From: JACPIL01 sp964362365
GTDB taxonomy: Archaea > Nanobdellota > Nanobdellia > Woesearchaeales > GW2011-AR9
Assembly (NCBI GenBank): GCA_964362365.1
Contig: CAYIEF010000008.1
Span: 1 to 30,613, forward strand
Direction of reading: 5' to 3'
Length of the DNA: 30,613 nt
The notes beneath the pieces are model-generated. The model ran no database searches, was not told the DNA's origin, and was given only the letters and a program-made list of their open reading frames with translations. Position numbers and translations under genes: made by a program. Positions 13,931 to 23,163 of this stretch are shown one piece after another (positions within the stretch are counted from its first letter, which is position 1; every line of letters starts with the position of its first letter).

Positions 13931-15658
13931 ATGGAAGACCGACAAAAACTTATTGAAAACTTGTTTGAACGAGGGATATTAGTAAGCAAAGATATGCTAG
14001 ATCAAAAAGTTGATGCGCTTTTATCCGATAATGTGATCGGAAAGTTAGAACAAGAAAGAGATTTGTTAGTCCTTAATACAGACTATGTTGATATCGTTGC
14101 CAAACAAAAAAGCCTGGTTGATTGGTACGAGATGGATTCCCTCCGGGTGCACGCAGAGAAGGAACGGGATGATGAATTATACCAAGCTCAATTGCAAAGT
14201 TTTAAACAGGCCGAGTTACAGGTAAAAAGTTCCGATCCTGGCTTCAATAAAAAACAACAGTTAAACAGTTTAGAAACGGAAATTAATTTTCCTTCAGAAT
14301 CTTTATCTTCCGAAACTCATTTTTCTGCTCTTCCCGCTTCTTCAGACATAATAGCTTCTTCTCCAGAGTTAGCCCCTGAATTAGCCTCAACCATCCTTTC
14401 CCCTTCTAAAGTACACATAGTTATTTCCTACCAGAACGAGGCCCGAAAATTTGAGGTTAAGGATTTCACTCTTTTATTTGCTTCACGATACAAATTTTTA
14501 GAAAGCATCTTGCGGCAAAGGCAGGAATTGCAAAATGTTATGCCCATTAGCCGGCTTTTAGGCAAAAAAGAAAAAGAGAATGTTTATGTGATTGCCTTAA
14601 TTGAAGAGGTAAGCAAAACCAAGAACGGAAATATCATTATCAATGCTGAAGATTTGACTGGCCGGATAAAAGTTGTATTTTCTAAAAACAAGAAAGAGCT
14701 CTACCAAAAAGCAAAAGACTTAGTTTTAGATGAAGTCATAGGTATAAGCGGCGTATTAGGCGATAAAATTATCTTCGGCGAGGAAATAATCTGGCCCGAT
14801 ATTCCGAATAATCAACTTAAGAAAAGCGAAGTAGAAGAATATGCCGTTTTCCTTTCTGACATCCATGTAGGTTCAAACCTCTTCCTAAAAGACGAATTCA
14901 ACAAATTTTTACGCTGGATCAACGGAGAAGCAGGCAACCCTTCTCAAAGAGAGATCGCCCAGAAAGTAAGATATGTGATCATTGCTGGCGATTTAGTTGA
15001 TGGGGTGGGGATTTACCCTTCCCAGCAAGAAGAATTGGCCGTGCATGACATAATTAAGCAATACCAAGATTTTTCTGAACTCATCAAAAAAATACCTTCC
15101 GATAAACACATTATTATCTGTCCGGGAAATCATGACGCAGTCCATTTAGCTGAGCCGCAGTCTTCTTTTGATGAAACCTTTGCTCCTAGCTTATTCAAGA
15201 TTCCTAATGTAACGCTGGTCACAAATCCAGCTATGGTTAATTTAGGAAAGACCGAGACATTTCCTGGTTTTGATGTCTTATTATATCATGGTTACAGCTT
15301 TGATTATTATGTTGCTAACGTTGAATCAATACGAAATAATGGGGGATATCATCGCGCAGATTTGATCATGAAATTTTTGCTTAAGCGCCGGCACCTCGCG
15401 CCTTCCTTCAAATCAACTCCTTACTTTCCCGGGCATAAAGAAGACCCCCTACTGATAAAAAAAGTACCTGATTTCTTGATCAGCGGGCATATACATTATT
15501 CCAACGTTGCTAACTATAAAGGTATTACCACAATTTCCGGCAGCTGCTGGCAAGGCACGACCAGTTTTCAGGAAAAGCTTGGTCACAAGCCTGAACCGGC
15601 TCGTGTTCCTCTCGTAAATCTCAAGACCAGGGAAATCAAAGTCCTTAAGTTTAGTTAG
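13931..15658 (+). CDS. polB: DNA polymerase D small subunit DP1
   Basis: The 575-aa exonuclease subunit of the archaeal D-family DNA polymerase. The N-terminal ~190 residues are poorly conserved and end in a Ser/Pro/Ala-rich linker. An OB fold follows at about 215-290. The Mre11-like phosphoesterase core has SDIHVG (about 310), AGDLVDG (about 353), CPGNHDA (about 398), YHGYSFD and SGHIHYS (about 518), all metal-binding motifs intact, so 3'-5' proofreading is expected. It lies between orc1 and DP2 with short gaps, so the three are probably coexpressed. The symbol follows the usage polB for DP1 and polC for DP2. Confidence 0.94.
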   Translation: MEDRQKLIENLFERGILVSKDMLDQKVDALLSDNVIGKLEQERDLLVLNTDYVDIVAKQKSLVDWYEMDSLRVHAEKERDDELYQAQLQSFKQAELQVKSSDPGFNKKQQLNSLETEINFPSESLSSETHFSALPASSDIIASSPELAPELASTILSPSKVHIVISYQNEARKFEVKDFTLLFASRYKFLESILRQRQELQNVMPISRLLGKKEKENVYVIALIEEVSKTKNGNIIINAEDLTGRIKVVFSKNKKELYQKAKDLVLDEVIGISGVLGDKIIFGEEIIWPDIPNNQLKKSEVEEYAVFLSDIHVGSNLFLKDEFNKFLRWINGEAGNPSQREIAQKVRYVIIAGDLVDGVGIYPSQQEELAVHDIIKQYQDFSELIKKIPSDKHIIICPGNHDAVHLAEPQSSFDETFAPSLFKIPNVTLVTNPAMVNLGKTETFPGFDVLLYHGYSFDYYVANVESIRNNGGYHRADLIMKFLLKRRHLAPSFKSTPYFPGHKEDPLLIKKVPDFLISGHIHYSNVANYKGITTISGSCWQGTTSFQEKLGHKPEPARVPLVNLKTREIKVLKFS

Positions 15659-15721
15659 CAAGTGATTAGTAGAACTGGATATAAAGAGAATACAAGGATA
15701 TAATGAGTAGACATAGTTAAT

Positions 15722-18700
15722 ATGAAAGCCTCACCACAAATACAAGAATACTTTGACCGTATTGGAAAAGGCATCCAGGAAGCGTATGACCTAGCAAAAG
15801 CTGCACGAAAAAAAGGACTTGATCCTGAGCTGGAAGTTTCCATTCTGCTTGCCAAAAACATGGCTGAACGGGTGGTTGGACTAATTTCAGTAGTAGCTCC
15901 ACAGGTAACTGATTCAAAACTAACCCAACGAATTACGGAATTGGAAAAAGAATACGGTCTTCTTGATTGGCGGGTGGGATTTAAAATTGCGGAAGAGGTA
16001 GCTCAGGAAAAACACTGCAAATTCAAAGACAAACAAGAAGCGATGGAAGTAGGGATCCGTGTAGGTTTTGCGTACTTAACCTTAGGGATAGTTTCCGCTC
16101 CTTTAGAAGGATTCATCGGGCTGAAAATAAAAAAAAGAAAAGATGGAAAAGAATATTTTGCTCTGCAATATGCAGGACCTATCCGTGGAGCAGGAGGAAC
16201 AGCGGCTTCTACTTCGGTTATCCTTGCTGATTACGTGCGCATAAAGATGGGATATCATCCCTACGACCCCGATGAAACGGAAATAAATAGGTTTGTAATT
16301 GAAATCCAAGATTATCATGAACGGGTAACCAACTTGCAATATCATCCTTCAGATGAAGAAGTTAAATTCATGGCTTCACATTTACCAGTGGAAGTTGACG
16401 GGGATCCTACCGAGGAAATTGAAGTCTCAAACTACAAGGATATTCCGCGTATAGAATCTAATTTTATACGCGGCGGGATGGCTTTAGTGATGGCCGAAGG
16501 GCTTTGCCAGAAAGCTCCTAAATTATGGAAGCGTCTTTCTAAGTGGGGTAAAGATTTTGGGTTAGAGTGGGAATTTATGAGTGAATTTATACAACTAAAA
16601 GAAAAAATCCATGCCCAGCATGCTGCAGCTGCTGCAAAGGACAGAGAAAAAATAACAGAAACGAAGAAAGTAGTCAAGGCTAACAATACGTTTATTATGG
16701 ATATGGTCGCGGGGAGACCTATCCTGACTTATCCTTTAGGGGTAGGGGGTTTACGATTACGTTATGGCCGCAGCCGTGTTTCTGGATTTTCTGCGGCAGG
16801 AATGCATCCTGCTACCTTGATGATATTGGAAAAGTACATAGCTATCGGAACTCAATTGAAAGTAGAACGTCCCGGAAAAGGGGCTACCGTCACAATTTGC
16901 GATACTTTAGAAGGGCCAATTGTCCGCCTTAAAGATGGTTCGGTTTTAAAACTTACCACTGAGGAAGAAGCCCGTCAACATAACGCAAACGTAGAAGAGA
17001 TTCTTTTTTTAGGTGATATAATGTTTAATTACGGTGATTTTTCAGAGAACGGGCATTACCTTGCGCCAGTCGGCTATTGTCCGGAGTGGTGGGCGCTGGA
17101 AGTAGAAAAAGTTTTGCATGAAAAATATCAAGGCGCTCTATCCGCAGCAGCTAAAGAATTAAACTTAGAAGAAGAACGATTACAAAGATTGCTCTCTTCT
17201 CCTTTATTTGAATTTCCCACTATTGAAGAAGGGATAGCTATCAGCAATCTCCTCAAAGTGCCACTGCATCCGGAATATATATTTTATTGGAAATTGATCA
17301 GCGCCGATGATATTGTAACGTTATTGAAATGGCTGAAAGAAGGCAAACTAAAGAAAGACGAAAAAGGAATTAAAAAAATAATTATCCCTTATTATCAGAA
17401 TCACGAATTGCATAAAAAGGGAAAAAAGATATTTGAATTTCTTGGCGTGCCGCATAGCGTCATCAATAAAGAAAATATTGTCCTGGAACGAAAAGAAGCA
17501 ATTGCTCTTGCTTTGTGTTTTAATATCAAAGATCAGGTAGAGTTGGAAGAATTAGGATTGTTTGTTTCTCAAGAAAAAGACGGTTTAGAATTGATAAGCA
17601 AGATTTGCCCAGTAAAAATTCGAGACAAAGCCGGCACATTTATTGGCGCCAGGATGGGCCGTCCTGAAAAAGCCAAGATGCGTCATCTCACTGGAAGTCC
17701 GCAAGTATTATTTCCAGTCGGGGAAGAAGGTGATCGTTTGCGCAGTTTCCAATCGGCTATGGAAGCAGGAAAAGTGCAAAGTGCTTTTCCAACTTTCTTT
17801 TGTGTCAACTGCAACAAAGAGATGATCTATCGCAGCTGCGAGGATTGCGGAAAAGAATGTGTGCAGAGATATAATTGCAATTACTGCGGTATGCTTGAAA
17901 AAGACACTTGCCGGCACGGCAAAACTTTTCCATACAAGAATACAGACTTAAACATCCAGTACTACTTTACCAAAGCCAAAGAAAGGTTGGGAGAAAAAAT
18001 TCATGCTGATCTTATCAAGGGTGTCCGTGGGACTTCCAACAAGAATCATGTGGTAGAACATCTTGCCAAAGGTATCCTTCGTGCTAAGCATGATATTTAC
18101 GTCAACAAAGAAGGGACTACGCGCTATGATTGTACTGAATTGCCTATCACCCATTTCAAGCCGAAAGAGGTAGGAACTTCTGTAGAAAAGTTGGGTGAGC
18201 TAGGCTATCAGAGAGACATTTACGGCCAAGAATTGGTTAATGACAATCAGATTTTAGAATTAAAACCTCAAGATATTATCCTTCCTGGCTTTGATTCGTT
18301 GGACGAGTCTGCTCCGAAAGTATTGAAACGGGTTTCTCAATTTGTAGACGATCTTCTAACCAAATTTTATGGTTTGAAACCATTTTACAGTATCAAAAAA
18401 GAAGAAGAATTGGCCGGGCATTTGGTGATTGCTCTTGCTCCGCACATTTCTGCTGGATTAGTTGGAAGAATCATTGGCTATTCACAGACGCAGGGGTTAT
18501 TAGCACATCCAACCTTTCATGCTGGTCTGCGTAGGGATTGTTTTGATAAAAATACATTTATTCCTTTATACAGAAACTGGGTTTGGGAGATTGAAAAGAT
18601 AGGTGACGTAGTAGAAAAACTGAATCCTACGGATGTGGTTGATGATTATGGCACTAAGGAAGTGCGCGTAGATGGAATAAAAACAATTGGAGCGCAAAGC

Positions 18701-20704
18701 AAGAGCGTTGTGGTTAATACCTTTACCAAACATACGCCACAGCCAATGATTAAACTTGCCACTAAACTTGGTCGTACACTGAAAGTTACCTTCAATCACA
18801 AACAAATTGTGTATGAAAAAAATAAACCAAAAATAGTATTAGCACATGAATTGCAGATAGGCGACACTCTCGGCATACCTTATCAGTTGCAAATACCCAA
18901 AGTGGATCGCGCAGAAATTAATTTATTCCAAGCTTTAGCCGACCAGGAATGGGTTATGGTCAGAGGATTAAATGCTGTGTGTAAAGAAGTGAGGGAAGAA
19001 GCAAAAAAATATTTTTCCAAGAGAGATTACAATAATTACACTAGTAGGGATTCCTATCCAATTACTTTTGTTAAAGAATTACATCAACGAGACATACTAA
19101 AAGATGTTTCCTGCCTACGTCTTGCTGCAAAAAGAGATGCAGTTACCATTCCGACAGTTATTTCTGTAACAAAAGAATTTTTACAGCTAGTGGGTCTCTA
19201 TATCGCAGAAGGTCATTCGCAAAAAGTTCCGGGAAGACTTTACCAAGTTTACATTGCCGCAGAAAATCCAGAAATTCGAGATTTTGTGCAAAGAAATATG
19301 ATTACTCTCTTTGGCTTAAAGATCACTGAAAATAAAAAAGATAGGCTAACCTATTCCAGTAGAATTTTGTATCATTTATTTACATCAGTTCTGAAATGCG
19401 GTTATTCAGCGTATGAAAAGAGAATTCCTCCTCTTTTCCTCGACCTTCCTAATGAAGGATTAGGACACTTGCTATCTGGTTACTTTGAAGGGGATGGCTC
19501 AGTTAGTTCTATTGATTTACGTGCCACTTTTGATACTGTGAGCGAAGGCCTACTTCGTGATATGGATTTTGTCTTTGGACAGATGGGCATCTTTGTAAAA
19601 AATTACACCTATACGGCCCCTCCAGGGCCAAGAGTACGAGAATTTTATATTAAGAAGGGAAGGCCAATACCTTCTTTTACTATTACCAAAGGGATTATTC
19701 AAAGCGTTTTTATGGAAAAATTTTCTCAGTATGTTGATTTTATTTCCTCAAGGAAGAAAAACACTCTTTCCCAACTTGTAAATTCCCGGAAAGCAACAGT
19801 TATTGCCCAAAAGTATAATTCTAGCGTAATGTTTGATACTATTACCTCCCTAGAACTTCTTCCGGAAGAAGAGAGTTATTGCCTTAATGTACAAGGAAAC
19901 GTTGTGACAGCCAACTCTATCCTAACTAAACAATGTGACGGTGACGAAGCAGCGGTAATGTTGCTAATGGACGCGCTGCTAAACTTCTCCCGGCAATTTC
20001 TTCCTAATACTAGAGGATCAACCATGGACGCACCTTTAGTTCTCACTTCTTTCTTAGACCCAACGGAAGTCGATGACCAAGTGCACGGCATAGACATGGT
20101 CTGGAAATATCCTTTAGAAATGTATGAAGCTTCACTGGAATTAAAAAATCCCTGGGAGGTTAAATACGGCCCTGAAAAGAAAAAAGTGGAACAACTTTCT
20201 GATCGTCTCGGAACAGAAAGACAATATGAAGGATATGGATTCACTCACCATGTTGATAACTTCAACAAAGGCATTCAATGTTCTGCCTACAAAATACTTC
20301 CTTCTATGGAAGAAAAACTATTCGGCCAGATGGAAATTGCGAAGAAAGTTAGGGCTGTAGATATGGATGACGTCGCTAAGCTAGTGATTCAAAAACACTT
20401 CTTGCGTGACATCAAAGGTAACTTACGTAAATTCTCCATGCAGCAATTCCGCTGCGTCAAATGCAATGCTAAGTTTAGGAGACCTCCGCTCATCAATAAA
20501 TGCGCTGCTTGCGGCGGAAAACTTATTTTTACCATTTCGGAAGGATCAGTGGTTAAATACTTGGCCCCTTCGCTTAAATTGGCCGAAAAATACAACTTCT
20601 CTCCTTACTTGAAGCAGACTTTAGATATGGTTAAAGAGCAGGTGGATATGATCTTCGGCAAAGAGAAAGAGAAACAGACCGGTTTGGGAAGTTTTATGGG
20701 GTAA
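15722..20704 (+). CDS. polC: DNA polymerase D large subunit DP2, intein-containing
   Basis: The 1660-aa precursor of the catalytic DP2 subunit. After removal of a 465-residue intein (940-1404) the mature protein would be about 1195 aa, normal for the family. Conserved landmarks include QYAGPIRGAGGTAA, ESNFIRGGMALVMAEG, RYGRSRVSGFSAAGMHPAT, a zinc-rich segment at about 693-735 (CVNCN, CEDCG, CNYCG, CRHG), the catalytic CDGDEAAVMLL directly after the intein, and a C-terminal zinc module (CVKCN, CAACGG, about 1578). DNA synthesis depends on splicing, because the intein separates the metal-binding DGD from the preceding part of the active site. The gene partners with DP1 immediately upstream. Confidence 0.96.
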   Translation: MKASPQIQEYFDRIGKGIQEAYDLAKAARKKGLDPELEVSILLAKNMAERVVGLISVVAPQVTDSKLTQRITELEKEYGLLDWRVGFKIAEEVAQEKHCKFKDKQEAMEVGIRVGFAYLTLGIVSAPLEGFIGLKIKKRKDGKEYFALQYAGPIRGAGGTAASTSVILADYVRIKMGYHPYDPDETEINRFVIEIQDYHERVTNLQYHPSDEEVKFMASHLPVEVDGDPTEEIEVSNYKDIPRIESNFIRGGMALVMAEGLCQKAPKLWKRLSKWGKDFGLEWEFMSEFIQLKEKIHAQHAAAAAKDREKITETKKVVKANNTFIMDMVAGRPILTYPLGVGGLRLRYGRSRVSGFSAAGMHPATLMILEKYIAIGTQLKVERPGKGATVTICDTLEGPIVRLKDGSVLKLTTEEEARQHNANVEEILFLGDIMFNYGDFSENGHYLAPVGYCPEWWALEVEKVLHEKYQGALSAAAKELNLEEERLQRLLSSPLFEFPTIEEGIAISNLLKVPLHPEYIFYWKLISADDIVTLLKWLKEGKLKKDEKGIKKIIIPYYQNHELHKKGKKIFEFLGVPHSVINKENIVLERKEAIALALCFNIKDQVELEELGLFVSQEKDGLELISKICPVKIRDKAGTFIGARMGRPEKAKMRHLTGSPQVLFPVGEEGDRLRSFQSAMEAGKVQSAFPTFFCVNCNKEMIYRSCEDCGKECVQRYNCNYCGMLEKDTCRHGKTFPYKNTDLNIQYYFTKAKERLGEKIHADLIKGVRGTSNKNHVVEHLAKGILRAKHDIYVNKEGTTRYDCTELPITHFKPKEVGTSVEKLGELGYQRDIYGQELVNDNQILELKPQDIILPGFDSLDESAPKVLKRVSQFVDDLLTKFYGLKPFYSIKKEEELAGHLVIALAPHISAGLVGRIIGYSQTQGLLAHPTFHAGLRRDCFDKNTFIPLYRNWVWEIEKIGDVVEKLNPTDVVDDYGTKEVRVDGIKTIGAQSKSVVVNTFTKHTPQPMIKLATKLGRTLKVTFNHKQIVYEKNKPKIVLAHELQIGDTLGIPYQLQIPKVDRAEINLFQALADQEWVMVRGLNAVCKEVREEAKKYFSKRDYNNYTSRDSYPITFVKELHQRDILKDVSCLRLAAKRDAVTIPTVISVTKEFLQLVGLYIAEGHSQKVPGRLYQVYIAAENPEIRDFVQRNMITLFGLKITENKKDRLTYSSRILYHLFTSVLKCGYSAYEKRIPPLFLDLPNEGLGHLLSGYFEGDGSVSSIDLRATFDTVSEGLLRDMDFVFGQMGIFVKNYTYTAPPGPRVREFYIKKGRPIPSFTITKGIIQSVFMEKFSQYVDFISSRKKNTLSQLVNSRKATVIAQKYNSSVMFDTITSLELLPEEESYCLNVQGNVVTANSILTKQCDGDEAAVMLLMDALLNFSRQFLPNTRGSTMDAPLVLTSFLDPTEVDDQVHGIDMVWKYPLEMYEASLELKNPWEVKYGPEKKKVEQLSDRLGTERQYEGYGFTHHVDNFNKGIQCSAYKILPSMEEKLFGQMEIAKKVRAVDMDDVAKLVIQKHFLRDIKGNLRKFSMQQFRCVKCNAKFRRPPLINKCAACGGKLIFTISEGSVVKYLAPSLKLAEKYNFSPYLKQTLDMVKEQVDMIFGKEKEKQTGLGSFMG
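18539..19933 (+). mobile_element. intein with LAGLIDADG homing endonuclease in DP2
   Basis: Residues 940-1404 of the DP2 precursor, an in-frame intervening protein between HAGLRRD and CDGDEAA. Block A begins with the splice-site Cys (CFDKNTFIPL), block B has KVTFNHKQIV with the TxxH motif, and the two LAGLIDADG helices are LVGLYIAEGH and LLSGYFEGDG, both with acidic catalytic residues, so the endonuclease looks active. The C-terminal block is SYCLNVQG ... VVTANSILTKQ followed by extein Cys. The last residue is Gln, not Asn, and the one before is Lys, not His. Pyrococcus PolII inteins occupy the same site, and one with C-terminal Gln has been described. Confidence 0.93.
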
Positions 20705-20750
20705 ACTGTTTCGGCTACTTATATGATTACTTCAGAAAATCAAGAATACC

Positions 20751-20760
20751 TTTAAATAAT
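20751..20760 (+). promoter_or_regulatory. TATA box of mntA-like gene 1
   Basis: TTTAAATAAT, centred 26 nt before the ATG at 20781, gives a leaderless transcript. The region from ATTACTTC onward is conserved at the second locus (30068-30077). Confidence 0.6.
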
Positions 20761-20780
20761 ATTGTCACTTCACTTCTCCT

Positions 20781-21077
20781 ATGAAAATTAAGGACAAAAG
20801 CCTCCAAAGAATCGCCAAAATAGCTGTACCTATCTTAAAGAAAAATGGGGTAGTGAAAGCAGGAATATTTGGCAGTTATGCAAGAGGAGAAATGAAAAAG
20901 CGCAGCGACATTGACTTTTTAATAAAAATGAAAAGAGGAAAAAGTCTGCTTGATTTAGCCCATCTTAAGAATGAGCTAGAAGAAAAACTAAGAAAAGAAG
21001 TTGATTTGGTAGAGTATGTTGTCATTAAGCCGAGGATTAAGGAACAAATTTTGGATGAAGAGGTAAAAATACTATGA
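20781..21077 (+). CDS. MNT-domain nucleotidyltransferase antitoxin (MntA-like)
   Basis: A 98-aa minimal nucleotidyltransferase. The catalytic signature GSYARGEMKKRSDIDF (about 32-47) has the Gly-Ser pair and the DxD metal ligands. MntA proteins neutralise HepT toxins by adding AMP to a Tyr next to the RX4H motif. The stop overlaps the HEPN gene by 4 nt, so the pair is coupled. A close paralogue with the same promoter is at 30098-30394. It lies directly behind polC on the same strand but has its own TATA box. Confidence 0.88.
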   Translation: MKIKDKSLQRIAKIAVPILKKNGVVKAGIFGSYARGEMKKRSDIDFLIKMKRGKSLLDLAHLKNELEEKLRKEVDLVEYVVIKPRIKEQILDEEVKIL

Positions 21078-21418
21078 AGAGGGATAATCTTCTGTTCTTA
21101 GAAGATATCTTAACTTCCATTATCTTGATTGAGAAGTATACCAAAAATCTAAACCTCTCTCTGTTAGAGAAAAAGATAGAAAAACAAGATTCACTTGTTC
21201 GAAGGATAGAGATAATTGGCGAAGCAGCAAAGAATCTTCCTCTGGATTTTAAAAATAAATATTCTGATGTTCCTTGGAAAGATATTGCGGGCATGAGAGA
21301 TATAATTGTTCATGCTTACTTTGGAGTTAACTTAGATACTGTCTGGAAGGTTGTAAAGAATGACTTGCCAAAACTCAAGAAACAAATCCAAGAAATTCTT
21401 AAAGCTGAGAAAAAATAA
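21074..21418 (+). CDS. HEPN-domain RNase toxin (HepT-like)
   Basis: A 114-aa HEPN protein, the toxin of the MNT/HEPN pair. The catalytic motif RDIIVHAY (R-x4-H-x-Y) is intact at about residues 77-84, preceded by the typical RIEIIGEAAKNLP and DVPWKDIAGM segments. HepT toxins cleave RNA, and the Tyr in this motif is the site AMPylated by MntA. Start and upstream stop overlap as ATGA. The intact motif suggests a functional toxin, unlike the truncated copy at 30391. Confidence 0.88.
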   Translation: MKRDNLLFLEDILTSIILIEKYTKNLNLSLLEKKIEKQDSLVRRIEIIGEAAKNLPLDFKNKYSDVPWKDIAGMRDIIVHAYFGVNLDTVWKVVKNDLPKLKKQIQEILKAEKK

Positions 21419-21433
21419 ATAATTTTTAATCTT

Positions 21434-21739
21434 CTACTCATTCATAATCTCCGCATGTGGAACTTTATCAATAAAAATAATTTTCTTTGGATCGACTAAA
21501 TCCATCTCCACGCCAATAGCTATCGCTCCCTTTCCAGTGAGGTGGATGTGCCTTGCAGCAACCATTATTTTCTTAACTTCTTCTTTACTTTTAACTTCCC
21601 CTTGATAGAATTTCTTAGTCAAGTCTAACTGCAGCCGTTCCTCTTCAAATTTTTTTCCGATGATATCAGCATCGGTAACCACTATCAATAACCCGAACTG
21701 GCTTTGTTTTTTTGCGACAACGTAATCCATTTTAGGCAT
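21434..21739 (-). CDS. DUF424-family protein
   Basis: A 101-aa archaeal protein of the DUF424 family. Conserved parts are ADIIGKKFEEERLQLDLTKKFY, GEVKSKEEV, the central ARHIHLTGKGAIAIGVEMDLV and the terminal KVPHAEIM. The function is not established, but the family often lies beside translation and tRNA genes. Here the upstream neighbour is aIF2-beta on the same strand, separated by 14 nt, so a translation-related role is a reasonable guess. Confidence 0.82.
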   Translation of the reverse strand: MPKMDYVVAKKQSQFGLLIVVTDADIIGKKFEEERLQLDLTKKFYQGEVKSKEEVKKIMVAARHIHLTGKGAIAIGVEMDLVDPKKIIFIDKVPHAEIMNE

Positions 21740-21753
21740 CTAATAACTAAATT

Positions 21754-22164
21754 TTAGATATTCTTGACCGGCTTTTTTGCTCCGCAAGCCTGGCATTTGA
21801 GGTAAGTTATTCCTTTCTCTTCAACTAAGGTAGTTTCCGGTTTGTTACATTCAGAACAGAAAACATATTCACTAGCATATTTCTTGATTTTCTTATTGAT
21901 AGCAGAAGCAGCCACTTTAGTTCCTAGGATTGCCCGATCGCCTTTTTCAAATTTTCCCGGCGTAGCTAACTCCCGCAACAAGTATTTCAGAAGGTGATTT
22001 TCATCCCGTTGTAAAGCCTTGGCGATTTGCTTGAGATTGGCCAGCACCGTCTTGTTTCCTTCCAGATGGCCTTTGATTTTCTCAATAGTAAACCGTTCTC
22101 CCCCTTGAGATTGTTCAGGAAGCTCTTCTTGAGCTTTCTTTAGTAGTTGTTCGTATCCATCCAT
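21754..22164 (-). CDS. translation initiation factor aIF2 beta subunit
   Basis: A 136-aa archaeal aIF2-beta, part of the heterotrimer that delivers initiator Met-tRNA to the small ribosomal subunit. The N-terminal helix and central alpha/beta domain (NLKQIAKALQRDENHLLKYL, ELATPGKFEKGDRAILGTKV) are followed by the C-terminal zinc ribbon CSEC ... CQACG. The length is normal for archaea. A minus-strand TTTATAAAAT box lies about 27 nt before the ATG at 22164, so the mRNA is probably leaderless. Confidence 0.95.
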   Translation of the reverse strand: MDGYEQLLKKAQEELPEQSQGGERFTIEKIKGHLEGNKTVLANLKQIAKALQRDENHLLKYLLRELATPGKFEKGDRAILGTKVAASAINKKIKKYASEYVFCSECNKPETTLVEEKGITYLKCQACGAKKPVKNI

Positions 22165-22278
22165 AGTATTGTGATTTCAAGCTTATTTTATAAAGATTTA
22201 CATTTAGTTACCGTAATGTTTATATACCTAAATATATTGTTTTAACCATATATAAACTAATTCAAAGAGGTGTATAAA

Positions 22279-22473
22279 ATGGCCACATTAGGGGTTCAAG
22301 AAGTATTAGTTTTGGCTGTAGTTGGGACGCTTTGTGCGATAGTATATTCCTTACGGGTGCTTATCCTTTTGGAAAGAAGAGTCGCTTCCATGGAAATGAA
22401 TATTCAAAAATTGACTGGGAAAGTGTTGAGGGAAGAAATCAACATTCAGAGAGCAATTAAAAGAAAAAGATAA
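22279..22473 (+). CDS. small single-pass membrane protein
   Basis: A 64-aa protein with one transmembrane helix (about 8-30, VLVLAVVGTLCAIVYSLRVL) and a charged, probably coiled-coil C-terminus (LERRVASMEMNIQKL, ending KRKR). GAGGTG at 22267-22272 is a Shine-Dalgarno 6 nt before the ATG at 22279; GTG at 22270 lies inside that site and is less likely. A TATA-like AACCATATATAAAC at about 22244-22257 precedes it. It is convergent with tfe. No family is recognised. Confidence 0.65.
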   Translation: MATLGVQEVLVLAVVGTLCAIVYSLRVLILLERRVASMEMNIQKLTGKVLREEINIQRAIKRKR

Positions 22474-23127
22474 TCATTTCTTCTTTTTTACTAATTTTTT
22501 CAATTTTGCTTTTACTTTAACTGGTTTCTTTTTTGCTATTTTTCGTAGTTTTTCCCGTTTCCTTGCTTTAACTTTTTTCTTGCGAGTTTTAGATACAACT
22601 TTTCTTGCCTTTCTTTTTTCCATCAATTCTTCCAGCTCAGTCCCTATTTCTGCCACTTTCTTACGCAGCGTTTCTATTCTTTCTGCATTGTTCTCTTGGG
22701 ATAATAATTCGCCGCATTCTGGGCAATGGAATTCAAAATCCATAGCTTGATCAAAATTAAGCCGCACGCATCGGTTTGGGCAAGTGAAAAATAATTCCTT
22801 GCTTTCTTCGTCTAAGCGTTGCTGTAGTTTTGCCAATAATTCCTTTTTCCGCTTGACGTAGCTGAATTTTATGCTTTCTGGCTGCAGGGTCCAATAATAA
22901 ATATACCACCCTTTTATCTTGTCTTTTTTTCGTATAAAACTGACTAAGTTGTGATTATAGAGAAGATAGAGCATCTTGCGCACAATCTTGATGTCTTTTT
23001 TGAGCTTGTCGGCAAGCTCAAATTCAGAAACATGCTGCTTGCCGGTCAACTCTTTGATTAAAGGCAATCCTTCCTCCCCCAGGATGGAAAGCATAATCTC
23101 TTCAACTTTCTTTTGAGTCAGGCGCAT
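22474..23127 (-). CDS. tfe: transcription factor E (TFE alpha)
   Basis: A 217-aa archaeal TFIIE-alpha homologue that stabilises the open promoter complex. The N-terminal winged helix (VSEFELADKLKKDIKIVRKM, LYNHNLVSFIRKKDK, WYIYYW) is followed by a coiled region and a zinc ribbon (CPNRC ... CPEC). The remaining ~60 residues, after KRKARK, are almost only Lys, Arg, Val, Ala and Leu, a basic tail longer than is usual for TFE that may contact DNA or polymerase. The zinc site has an extra residue in the first knuckle (C-x3-C). The ATG at 23127 is 37 nt from the hairpin element at 23164. Confidence 0.92.
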   Translation of the reverse strand: MRLTQKKVEEIMLSILGEEGLPLIKELTGKQHVSEFELADKLKKDIKIVRKMLYLLYNHNLVSFIRKKDKIKGWYIYYWTLQPESIKFSYVKRKKELLAKLQQRLDEESKELFFTCPNRCVRLNFDQAMDFEFHCPECGELLSQENNAERIETLRKKVAEIGTELEELMEKRKARKVVSKTRKKKVKARKREKLRKIAKKKPVKVKAKLKKLVKKKK

Positions 23128-23163
23128 TTTCTAGAATCTTTATCAGGATTGGTTTTTTTATGT

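Noticed and set aside
20705..21430. Possible duplicated DP2 3' end around the MntA/HepT locus 1
   Set aside because: The polC terminal sequence was looked for after 21418 and not found, so this locus does not show the gene-end duplication seen at dus and thiI.
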